Source: Pelomyxa schiedti (lineage: Eukaryota > Evosea > Pelobiontida > Pelomyxidae). From it: 64,000 bases of DNA. This document shows, in pieces, positions 46,975 to 57,472 of the stretch. Below the pieces are notes generated by a model, which did not search any database, had not been told where the DNA came from, and worked only from the letters and a program-made list of their open reading frames with translations. Positions within the stretch are counted from its first letter, which is position 1, and every line of letters begins with the position of its first letter. The translations under genes and the position numbers were made by a program. The DNA lies in NCBI GenBank assembly GCA_020536535.1, contig JAHLWZ010000530.1, forward strand, positions 158,384 to 222,383, given 5' to 3'.

Positions 46975-49065
46975 CATGGCAGCAACAACAGCATCTACAT
47001 CGTTCAACCAGGCGGCCGTTGCGCAAGTGGTTCAGTGCCGCGTATCGATTTCCGAAATATATGGCGAAATCGAGGCACTGCGTGCAATGTTGGCCCGCGA
47101 CCCCGGCCTCCTGAACTCCATGAACGACCAACAACAACGAGCGGTGTGCAAAAACAAAATAATAAACCTAACACAGTGCGTTGAATTCCTATTATCGGTG
47201 GATGTCAATGTCAGCTCCCAGGTTTCTTTTTGTCTTTGATGTACAGCCCACACTCACAAGCTTGTACCTCTCACTTTACAGATTGTGTGTGATATCCCTT
47301 CCTGATTTTATGTTTACATTTCCCATTCCTCTAAAAACCGTAAATCCTATATGTACAGCCACTCTCTCAATCCTTTTTGAATTATTCATCAATTCCTCTG
47401 ACTTGCTTCAATTCACTCCTTGCTTTGCTCTGTGTGGCGTGTTTAGGATGTAACTGCTCCCCCCAACCCTTTTTATGCTGTTCATCGATATCTCTGACTT
47501 GCTTCTATTTCCTTCCTTTCTGCACTCCCATCAATTGATGCATCAATTTCACTGACTTACTTCGATGTTCACTCCTTGCTTTGTTCTGTCTGGCGTGTTT
47601 TGGCATGTGTGTAACCGCACCCTTTGAAATTGCATTGTTCACCAATTTCTCTTGTTTCAATATTCACTTCTTGCTTCCCTCGATCTGGCGTGTTTAGTAT
47701 GTGTGTAACTTTTCCTACAACCCTTTCATGTTGCATTACTCACCGATTTCTCTTTTTGCTTTTCTCTGTCTGACATGTTTAGATTGTGTGTAACTGCCCA
47801 CCCCAAAACCCTATGAATTAATTAAGTTGCGTTATTCACCCTATTAATTAAATTGATTAAATTGACGCAATTCACCAATTTCTTATTTGCTTCTATCTTT
47901 CTCTCTTGTTTCACTCTATATGGCGTGTTTAGTATGTGTGTAACTGCCCCCTCCCAACCCATTTTTATTGCGTCATTCACTGACTTTCTTCAATTTCACA
48001 CCCTCCTTGCTTTGCTCTCTGTCTGCTGTATTTAGATCGTGTGTGACTGTGTTTCTTCCCCCCAAACCCCTTTTTACATTATTCACCAATTCCTTCACTT
48101 TCACTCTGTGTGTCCCTCCGTGACGTGTTTAGATTGTGCGTAACTGATTCCCCCCATCCCTTTTATGAATTTCATCCATTTCCTTTCTTTGCATCATGAC
48201 ACTTTATCTCATATATCGTATTGTGGGGGTTCCTTTCAGAAAGTATTACCTTTTTTTCTTGTTGTATTCTGAACTTATATATTCATCTTATATTTTCTTG
48301 GGGCTCTCTTTTGAATGAAAGGGAGATGTGTGTGTCTTTCCTTTCTCCGTTGTTTGACACAAATTCAATTAGACTGCGCTTCACCTTGCCGCCAAAAACG
48401 GAAATGTTGCAGTTGGAAAAAACTTCTATCTTGTGTGGGTATTGACACTCGCATCAAGGTTGTTTTCCCCTGCTGTTTGATTGATATGTGTTGTAATTTT
48501 CCTGTTGGGCACAGAACAAGGAGGAAAAACACCTTTCAAGTGCTCCATGAGTTAGTCCGGCAACTGTTAAAATCTGTGCGTCACACAGTCACCACTCCAA
48601 GGAATCTCCATGTGCCTTCATCCTCCAGTTTGTGTTTCACCCCTTACTTACACACAAACAACAACAAAAAAACCTTACACCTTATCACTGATAAAACAAT
48701 CAAGGACCTGTTAAAACAGCAGCGGACCCAGCACAATCGAGCATTCCTTTTGCGGAAGCTACCGGAGGGCATCGTTCTTCTGTTCCGGCACCGCTTGAAT
48801 ACCTTTGCTCAATCACCGGTGACTTGATGGACACTCCCGTTGTTGCTGCCGACGGGTGTGTGCTCTGCCAACCGTTCACAAGTTCCTGTGTTGCTAACAG
48901 ACGATCCAAAGATACTGTTATGAGAAGAGCGCGATTGAGGAGTGGCTGAGCAAGCACAACACATCGCCGATGACCAACAGTGTTCTTCCCAACGAAGCGT
49001 TGGTGGTGTGTCACACCCTCCGCACTGCCATTCTCGACTGGAAGCAAGCCAACAACGTTCCATAA
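46975..49065 (+). pseudogene. copy G: decayed duplicate of gene F
   Basis: Near-identical at the ends to F (38380-42385) but broken. The first ankyrin exon is out of frame between AVAQVVQCRVS and GEIEALRAML. The start of exon 2 (the TALHAAAWGG part) is missing. The micro-exon array (47222-48372) has lost its 9-nt exon and several units. NKEGKTPF has lost one G (AAGGAGGAAAAA against AAGGAGGGAAAAA) plus four A further on. All coiled-coil and SAM sequence is gone: CAGTCACCACTCC joins directly to AAGGAATCTCC. The U-box exons at the 3' end remain readable (VVAADG, YCYEKSAIEEWLSKHN, AILDWKQANNVP, stop 49065). The remains sit downstream of copy E as F sits downstream of copy D, so E and G were probably duplicated together. 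Confidence 0.8.
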
Positions 49066-49234
49066 ACCCCCCCACTCCCACCAACACATCACACAAAGAC
49101 CCATCCACACCTTCCTCAAAGAGCGGCACAGAGAACGAAAGCGAAAGAGAGGGTTCCGGTAATTTTCTCCGCCAATCATTGTCCCACAACAGGCAAACAG
49201 CCAACAAACAAAAAAAAAAATAGAAACACCCCCC

Positions 49235-51821
49235 ATGGCAACAACAACAAAGCCACAGATCGGACCCTATGAGTGGTTCGAGGCCGCGTCTGATGGCAAC
49301 ATCGACGCGCTGCAGCGCAAGCTGGGCAGCTACATAGATATACTAAACTCTATAAACCACGAAGAACAGCGAGTGGTGCGTGTGATGCGGAGCTTGCCTT
49401 TTTTTTTTTTTTTTTTGTTTCCCCTACCACGGTGACAGCAATTCGTTTCTCACACACACAAAATAGACAGCGTTGCACGCGGCCACGTGGTCAGGGCAAG
49501 CACGGTGCGTTGAGTTCCTGTTGTCATTGCATGCCGATGCCAATTGTCAGGTATTCCCTTAATTTTGATGTCTTCTCCGCACTCACCAACTTGTAACCCT
49601 CTCTACTTCACAGATTGTGCGTTATACTATCCAGATTATATTTACATTACCCTTTCCTCTAAAAACCTAAATCCTGAAATACTTCTCCACCAGGGTGTGC
49701 CTGTATGTACTGCCACTGCTCTCCATCCTTTTTATTGTGTTGTTATTCATCAATTTCGCTGACTTGCTTCAATTTCTCCTCTTTGCTTTGCTCTCTGTGA
49801 TAAACTCAGGGAGTGCGTAACTTCTCCCACCCCTTTTTATTGTGTTATTCATCAATTTTCTCTCCTCTCTGCTTTTTGCTCTGTCCGGCATGTTCAGTAT
49901 GTGTGTAACTTTGCTCCCAACCCTTTTTATTGCGTTATGCATCAATTTCACTGACTTCCTTCAATTTTCTCTCCTCTTTCCTTTTTCTCTGTCCGGCGTG
50001 TTTAGTATGTGCGTAACTTGCTCCCAACGGTTTTATTGTGTGATTCATCAACTTTTCTCTCCTCTTTGCTTTCAGGGAGTGCGTAACATCCCAACCCTTT
50101 TTATTGCGTTATTCATCAACTGATTTTCTCTCCTCTTTACTTTTGCTCTGTCTGGCGTGTTTAGAATGTGTGTACCTTTCTCCCACCCCTTTTATTGCGT
50201 TATTCATCATATTTCACTTCAATTTCTTGTGATACTTTACCTAATTTTTCTCACCCATTATTGGACAATAATTGGATACTTTTATTGCCATCAGGGAGTA
50301 AGTAAAAACCCTCCCTTCCAGCTTCTTGTTCTAACTTTTCGGGATGTTTTACTATTTTGAACTACCAGATTGTATGAACTCTCACCTTGATTCTTTCTTT
50401 CCTTAACTCTTTATTTTTAGGAAGTATGAGCTTTTTCTTTTTGTTGTCTTCCTCTATCTTATCTTTTCGTGGGGGTGTCTCTTTCAAATGAAAGGGTGAT
50501 GTACGTGACTGCCCTTTGTTTTATTTCCTTTAATTTTCATCTTCTCTTTCTCAGACCGCGCTTCACATTGCCTGCAGAAATGGAAATGTTGAAATTGTGA
50601 AACAACTTGTGGGTGCTGGGACTCACATCAAGGTTTGTTTTCCCCTGTGTTGATTGATATGCTTGTAATTTTCCCGTTGTTGCACAGAACAAGGAGGGAA
50701 AAACCGCTATCGAGTACTGCAAGAATGATGAAGTACGGCAACTGTTCCAATCTGCGAGTGTCACAGTCCCTGCTTCCACAGCAACAGAAACAACAACAAC
50801 AACAGATCAACAACCACCCATCACCATTACCACCCTTGAACAACTCCACAATCTCGTCGCTCATGATTTATTGTCTTCATTCTCACTGCCTCCATCATCC
50901 ACAGCACAATTGGAGACACCTTCCACAGTTCTGTCCAAAGCCACTGAAGATGGCATCAACAACCTTGGGAAACAAGGCCCAACCATGGAGGCATCGGTTC
51001 TGATGCTGGTCAGTGACCAGTTGTCACAAACCCTGTCAGCTCTCCTTGACCAGCAGAAAGTGCACCAAGCCAATGCCGAAAAGGTTGCCGTGCAAGTTGA
51101 AGCCACAGAGAAGCAAATGGCACCGGCACAGGAACTGGTTCAAGAACTGGAGTGCAAGCTCGTGCAAGCAAGGCAACTTCTTGGCGAAACAACACAGGCC
51201 AACACGCTGGCAAAGAAGCAACTTGATGACTCCAGAAACCTCGCAGCCACCATCAGCCGGAACATCTCCATGGTGCAGGAAAAGCAGCAGGCGCTCGAGT
51301 GCAAATTGGCCTCTGTTCGCCAGGTTCTGACCTCTCTGAGCCAGAAAGCAAGCACGCGAAACTTGCTGCAGTTTAACGTTGAGGACATCGGGTGCTTGCT
51401 CCGTGACCTGGGCCTTCAGAATCACGCTGAAAGGTTCTGTACGAACGCAGTTGATGGTGAGGTCTTGCTGGAACTGAACACAGCGGGACTTGAGGAGCTT
51501 GGGGTGACTGAGAGAGCAGAGCAGGAACTTCTTTTCCACACAAGGGAAATGATCAAGAAATGCGGCGCAATTCGCACGCCATCCAAGCCCGCTGCATCGT
51601 GGGACGTGAACGAGGTTGCGAGCTGGTTGGAATCACAAGGGATACCTCCCGAATCCGTCACGTGGTTCCGCGAGAAGGGAATAACAGGAATCTCGTTGCT
51701 TTCCATGGAGGCACAAGAAATAAGCAGTGTTCCGGGTCTCCCATTTGGACTCCGGCACAAGCTCCTCAAGCGAATTGAAGAGCTCAAGGCTTCATCCTCT
51801 GGTTTCTTCCACCGCTCATGA
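49235..51821 (+). CDS. copy H: ankyrin - coiled coil - SAM - SAM protein without U-box
   Basis: ATG 49235 opens the ankyrin exon (YEWFEAASDGNIDALQRKL), an intron from 49374, exon 2 (TALHAATWSGQARCVEFLL), the micro-exon array, then TALHIACRNGNVEIVKQL and NKEGKTAIEYCKNDEVRQLF. The long exon matches F at about 90%: coiled coil, first SAM (DIGCLLRDLGLQNHAERF), second SAM (WDVNEVASWLESQGIPPESV), ending KASSSGFFHRS and a stop at 51819-51821. The sequence after the stop does not continue into the U-box linker of F, so this is a ligase-less paralogue that could compete with F for partners (inference). Frames are intact throughout. Confidence 0.82.
49551..50554 (+). repeat. micro-exon array in copy H, 11 units
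   Basis: The cleanest array. Islands and positions: ATT 49614, GGT-GTG-CCT 49694-49702, GGA 49810, TAT 49898, TAT 50006, GGA 50076, AAT 50165, GGA 50295, ATT 50369, GAA 50421, GGT-GAT 50495-50500. Each follows CAG or TAG and precedes GTGCGT, GTATGT, GTGTGT, GTAAGT, GTATGA or GTACGT. They sum to 42 nt, 14 codons, phase 0 throughout, between ...AATTGTCAG and ACCGCGCTTCAC. Confidence 0.62.
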
Positions 51822-52283
51822 TGATATAATACATATATAACCATTTTTCACTGATCCAACAATCAAGGACCCAGTCAAACAGCAGTGAGCAACGTTCCAT
51901 AACCTCCACCTTCAACACATAATCACGCACCAAAAAACAAACCCAGAAGGACTCCTTCAACAAAAACATTATTCTGTTCCTCCACCACATGAAACGTAAT
52001 GCTAAGATAAAACCCAATGGGAACCTCTTCAACAAAACAAACTTTTTTTTCTTTATTACACAGTCAGGTGTTAAAGCAACACACAACATGAAAAGAGGCC
52101 GCCTGAATGACGGGATGACTTTGTTGCGGAAATAAGGCCTTTGGAGGGATCAATGTCAACTGTTGTGTTCTTCACAAACCACGCGAGTTGCTTGCCATCA
52201 AGGTATGATGTGTATGGATCCCTTTTTATCAAAAAGTTAGTTAGTTAGTTAGGAAACAAAAACGGAATATAGAGTAAAGAACG
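51822..52283. other. spacer; possible orphan exon and TTAG microsatellite
   Basis: Between copy H and the small ankyrin gene. Minus strand 52090-52200 is open and reads like coding sequence (GKQLAWFVKNTTVDIDPS), but I find no start or splice partner. A (TTAG)4 tract lies at 52236-52252. The first 200 bp look like a degraded relative of the 3' flank of F (CAATCAAGGACC occurs in both). Confidence 0.3.
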
Positions 52284-53019
52284 TCAGGGCACGAACTTGA
52301 TGCCCTGTTCTTGTGCAACTGCATCCGCGGCGAGACCGTGGTGATCCCTGAGAGAAATATCCGCACCTCGCGAAACAAGGAACTTCACAATTTCCTGTTT
52401 GGGGTTGAGTTGCGGGATTTTAATATAAGAAGCACACACAATTCGCTTTGGAAGAAGCTGAGTCATTTGCTCTGAAGTCCCGGAACTGATACAGCACGCG
52501 TAGTGCAGCGCGGTTTTGCTGTTGACGTCCTGTTAAACCGTCATTCATTGGCGCGATGTTGATGTAAGAAAGCGGCATACACGCTCATCAAGGTTGGCAC
52601 CATACTCCACAAGAGTCTTCACAATATCCACATGACCAAGCTGTGCTTTTTTGTGTCTTGTTAGAGCACGTGAGAGGCAATTGTGGGGGAGTGTTTAACA
52701 TGGTATAAGCAGTCAATTTACTAAAACCAATATGTCGATAACGAACGGGAATAAAAATGAAATTGTGGGATGGGATGAAGCGGGCGGCGCACACCGGCCC
52801 TCATCAAAGGTGTTATGTGAGCCACGTCCTGCGCATTTGGGTTCGCGTTGTTGGGCGGCTTGGCCGACAACAGCCGCTTCACGTCCTTCAGGCTCCCCCT
52901 CAGTACCGCATCAGTCAGTGCTCTATCTGTGCGGATGAATTATGGGCACGTGACCCACAATACGTTCCCAACGCCGCGTCTAACGCTTACGTAGGTACAT
53001 ACGCACCGACGTCGTTCAT
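52284..53019 (-). CDS. small ankyrin-repeat protein
   Basis: Four exons give a compact ankyrin protein of about 170 aa. ATG 53019 (MNDVD), then RALTDAVLRGSLKDVKRLL, ITPLMRAAQLGHVDIVKTL, VEYGANLDERDVNSKTALHY, and EIVKFLVSRGADISLRDHHG before the stop at 52284-52286. Each splice (donor GTGCGT near 53007; GTGTGC near 52790 with acceptor AAAAAAG before CACAGCTTGG; GTATGC near 52574) restores the ankyrin consensus exactly. One 60-nt in-frame stretch around 52430 (LPKRIVCASYIKIPQ) could be an intron. The protein acts only through binding; partners are unknown. Its ankyrins are closer to the general consensus than those of the cluster genes. Confidence 0.72.
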
Positions 53020-53408
53020 TGTATCAACACCGTGGTCTGTTGTGATCACAACGCTCTGGCCCTTTGTTTAATTAATAATAATCAAAGGGTTGGTTTCTGC
53101 TAATGGGACGTGAAAGGCTCGAAAAGAAAAAGAATGTCCTCTCACTATAGTCAGGAACGACCATCGATGACGTCTTCCTGAAGTACTGGGGAGGATCTAC
53201 TGTTGGGGCACATCTGAGACTCGGTTGCCAAATTTATTCCCGCACAGGGTCCAGCATGCACCTCAGAGAATTCATCACGCGACTCAATTCCGTAGTATTC
53301 CTCTGCCCCAATTCCCACTCCACCATTGTGGGCCGGGCAAAAATGTTGTGTTCACAAAAAAAACAAAAAGAAATCCCTGTTAAGCCAGTGTTGTAAACAT
53401 AAATGACA
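53020..53408. other. unassigned region, possibly coding
   Basis: No gene model is supported. Minus strand 53148-53340 stays open for about 55 codons (contains AEEYYGIESRDEF and ends DVIDGRS). The plus strand is also open across much of the same stretch, so the coding strand cannot be chosen. It could be a last exon of the LRR gene upstream on the minus strand, but no splice gives a good frame. Confidence 0.25.
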
Positions 53409-56400
53409 TCACAGACGAGGAGGGAGAGCAGGGGGAGCGCCAGGAGGCGGGGGAGGCGGAGGCGGCCCTATCTGCGAAGGCAGCTCATCCGGCGGCGTGA
53501 GCGACAGAGGCGGCGGCGGGGAGCTAGCCGGCGATGATATCAGAATCGAGGCAGTCCCAGTCCAGCCGCCCCCATACGAGGGCAGCAGGTGCGGCGGCGG
53601 GAGGGGGCTGCACGCGGAAGCTGCGGAGGAATTGTCCCGGTCCCTGTCCCCGCCGCGGGGGGGCAGCGAGGGGGGCGTGCCGGTGGGCAGCGGGAGGATG
53701 GGGACTTGGTAGTCGGTGTCCCGCGGGGGCAGGGAGGGGAGGTAGGCGGGGGACAGCGGGGGGCTTGCGCGGGCGGGCGGGGTGGTGGAGCGGGTCAGGG
53801 TCATGGGCACCATGGTGATTGTTGGGGGGCTGGGGGCCCGCGAGGGGGTCGTGGACGGGCTGGTGGGTGTGCTCGTTGGTGACCGCAGTGTTGCGGACTT
53901 GGCCTTGCTGCCTTCGATTACTGCTTCTTCATCTGTTGGGATTGGTCAGGGATAGGGATTGGAATTCAATTATACCGGGAACGCTGAGTCTGGCAACAGC
54001 TTTCTTGTTGATGATACTTTGGGGTACCTAGTATTGTATTAGTGTGGGAAATGCAAGTGCTTTTTTTATTTTGGGGTGTATTTTTAACGTACTTCTACAA
54101 GCGGAGTCATGGAGCTAGGGGCTTCAATATCGGGGAATGTGTCAAAGAAAACGGAGAAACGGGGGGTGTGATTGACAGAGGAGTTCGCATCCAGTTTTTT
54201 ATGGAAGTTAAACATAGATTGGCTAGTATATAGAAGTTGTTTTAATTGATGAAGTTAGAAAGACAAGAACCGCACTTGAACTGTGATTTAAGGTGCTGGG
54301 GACTATGGCTGAGGATGGAATAGCAAAGAGCCAGATCAAGAGTATTCTGTGATATGTGCTGCAGTGTATCATTCTCTTGTACGTGCATGGATAGTGCCAT
54401 CCATCCCCTTTTATGGTTCTTTAGACTCGCTTAAGAATACATAGGATCTTACGTTGGGGTAATCCCATTTCCATCAAAATCTAGTTCCGTTATAGACTGG
54501 TTTCTGCATAATGCATGCCCCAGTATTGATGCCCCTTGGTCACCAAATGAGTGTCCTGATTCCCGGAATTAAACCTCAATAGAAATATAAATTAAAATAC
54601 CCGACACATCTGCATATGTCAGAGACTTAGAAGAGGCAAAGTGCTGAAGAAGCATTGATATGTAGCGGGATAAGTCCACTCGCTTGTTTCCAAATCCAAT
54701 AGCACAAACAGTAGGATGACTTTTCAGAAAGTCTACAAATACTGTTACAAGCTCTTTCGCATCCTTGTCACTCTGTTCTGAATGAGTTGCAATGAAAAAA
54801 GAGCAACGAGATGCATACGTCTGTATTGTTCCCTATAAAGAGCGATTTCAGAGTTGTATTCTTGGCCATTGCACCCAACACATCAATTACACCTTTTCCT
54901 CGTAATCTGTTGTTTTCGATGTTCAAGTGAGCAATATTGCTGAGGGTAGGGCAGGCACGGGAGAGTGCAATGGACCCTTCAAAGGAAAGACTTGAAAATA
55001 TTAGAAAGTAAAATGGAAACAGAGATTACTTGTTTGAAGAAATGTCCACTGACACATCACTTAGAGAATGGTTGTTGAGTATTGGATAGAAGAGAGAAAG
55101 TTCTAAGCAATCAATGCTGAACTGGCAGTCTTGCAGCGTGACTTGGCGGATAAGACGGCAAGATTCCAGGAATTGTTTCAGAAGCTACTTTAATAACTTG
55201 AAGTTATGCACTTTGGCTTCTTTTCAAAGTATAAGCAAACCACAGAAGTCGGTTCTTTGATGTCCCTTGCTGCCTCTATACGTGCTCCAGATAGATCCAC
55301 TTGGACAAGACGAGATAATGCTATAAGCCCTGGAGCAGCTGTCATCAAGGACAGTGAAGAGTGGCCAAGCATTAAGCTGCGCAGGTGGGAGTGCTCACCT
55401 GCCTAAGGAAGTATTTAACATTGCCATTACAGGATCAGCCATACCGTTGTTGCCCAAGAACTGAAAGCCAAAGACCCTTGCTCTTCAAACTTATTTCCAC
55501 ATAAATTTAGATGAGAAAGGGACAAGGACATTGGCCAGTTCCGTTCAAAAGCATTGAAAAGAAGGGCAATGTGTTTTCCTGATAGATCACATCTAGAAAG
55601 GTCTGATAAAGCTGTTAGACTGTAATTCAGACTAGGGGTTAAAACCTAATGAAATGAAGCCGTGCTGTAACCTCTCCAATCCACAACAAAATGTTGACCA
55701 AGCATTAAGTCCTCCTTCAAAGTGTACTCCTGAGAGAGTGAGGACCTCCATTGTTTAGATTTATGCTGGAGAATTGAGGGATACCTGGATCGAGGACGAA
55801 ATTAAGCCAACCCCAAGACTGATAATTGATTGATCCACGCTGGCCTGATCGAAGTAAGTACGAAGAAAAGGTGACAATAGAGCGTACCTGAGAATACTTT
55901 AAGGACAGCTTTGTGATGGTAGAATTTCGTGGTAAAAGACTGCCAACAGAGTTTAGCAGTCCTTTGTGAAGCACTTCGTCTAGCTGCATGTTATTGAAAT
56001 GTGTGTCTCGTTCGAAGCTTTGAAGTATATGCGACCCATCAAATCTTTTCGCGAATGGTTGGTACAGTGCATCCAAATTCAGGCTTACGCAAGTTTGGAA
56101 TCTCTGTCTGCCCCCGGGCATCCAAATAAGTCAAATACATGCACTCGTGACGAATAAAGTCGTTGGACATAGGCTATAAACTCTTCAGAAATAGGAATTT
56201 GTTTATAGTTGCAATTTGCTATATGCCGCAAAGTGATTATCTCAGCGGGATTTAGACCTGAGATTATGTTATTCAAAGTTGTATTTCCAACGGCAAACCA
56301 AATGGTGTGGTCGGTGCAGCAACCCTGGAAGGGAATTAGAATTAAGCATAAGGGAAGACACCACACACCCGGGCTTCATCTTGACGTTTAAGTAGTCATT

Positions 56401-56660
56401 TTCCGGACAGTTGCCGTTGATGTCTCTCAGAGATGTTCGCAACAAGGCGACCACTTTCCTGTTGGTTATGGGTTATACTGTGTGAATTAGGCGTTAGTAG
56501 TGGTCTCAAACCAAATTTGGGTTGTCTGGATACATATGTATGACACACGAGAATCTGTACTCGAACGTCGAATTCCAAACTCCACTGTATCACCAATGAT
56601 ATCTTCCAAGTCTTGCATGGATACAATATCAAATACATGTATACACCTTACCTTTGGAGG
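53409..56660 (-). CDS. LRR protein with polyproline C-terminus (CARMIL-like)
   Basis: A multi-exon leucine-rich-repeat protein. 5' part (56640-56100): KVRCIHVFDIVSMQDLEDII and VVALLRTSLRDINGN look like the end of a PH-type domain. Then VSLNLDALYQPFAKRFDG, and LRR units including TITKLSLKYSQV, LSHLNLCGNKFEEQGSL, LVQVDLSGARIEAARDI, LCRNQSITELDFDGNGI. C-terminal exons (54250-53409): SMTPLVEVPQSIINKKAVAR, DEEAVIEGSKAK, and a long Pro-rich tail with SH3-ligand-like runs (PPPPPPPPGAPP) to a stop at 53409. The order PH-like - LRR - Pro-rich matches CARMIL, a capping-protein and myosin-I regulator in amoebae, but I do not see its capping-protein-binding motif. The start and several introns (54300-55700) are unresolved. 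Confidence 0.5.
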
Positions 56661-56876
56661 GGAGATAAAGGAAAAAAATTGTTACACAAAACACTCCCCA
56701 AACATTTCCTATCTACACAAAACCACTGAACGCGTACTACTATTCAATAGTAATGAGCATTATAATAAAAAACTAAATAATGCCCAGCTCTGCCCCAAAA
56801 ATAACAACCCCAGTAAACACATTTATAAAAAAGGAATTAGATTTGAATTGGGATTAGGATTTTAGGATCTAGGAGC

Positions 56877-57179
56877 TTAATCCGAGGGGGGAAACAGACA
56901 CAGGCACAGGCACAGAGGCCCATAATAACACACGGGGGACTTGTTTGAGTTGAGCTTGAACAGCAGCATCCTGAATGAGCTGACGAGGACCCAGCCGCAC
57001 CTCATGTTGAGCGTCTTGGCGGACACGCCCTTGCGCCTGGCGCTCGCCGTGACGCTCGACAGGTACGACGCCGCGTTGGGCGCGTACGTGCACCAGCACT
57101 CGCTGCACAGCCGCACCCCAGCCTCCTGCTCCCCTACGGGGTCGTACCCGACGAGCCCATAATCCGCCGCCGTGGCCAT
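56877..57179 (-). CDS. small Cys-containing protein, unrecognised
   Basis: ATG 57179 to TAA at 56877-56879, 101 aa, GC-rich and without low complexity. It contains LCSECWCTYAP (C-x2-C-x-C) and a basic patch SARRKG, then a hydrophobic end (CYYGPLCLCLCLF). The last 20 residues may be read-through of a missed intron. It is divergent from the IFT27-like gene; the 290 bp between them would hold both promoters. Function unknown. Confidence 0.45.
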   Translation of the reverse strand: MATAADYGLVGYDPVGEQEAGVRLCSECWCTYAPNAASYLSSVTASARRKGVSAKTLNMRCGWVLVSSFRMLLFKLNSNKSPVCYYGPLCLCLCLFPPSD

Positions 57180-57472
57180 GTGTGGCTGTGTGGGTGTAGT
57201 GCCACGATATGGCCAACTACAAGCTGATTGAAGTGTAGTGATGAAGATGAGGAGGTTTTGGCGTGGGGAAAGGGCAACGGAAAAAGGGTTCCGATTGTGA
57301 TGCCGACTTCTGAGAATGGAACTTGACTCTGTGACTGATGAATGGAATTGGAAGTGGCGCTCATCTGCCTACGCTCGAAAATCCAGCCCCTGTCTGGCCT
57401 CAGACTCACAATTTGGCCGAATTGCTTAATAAATGAACCGAGTTGATTTCGCGAAAAAAAAGATCCACGAAG

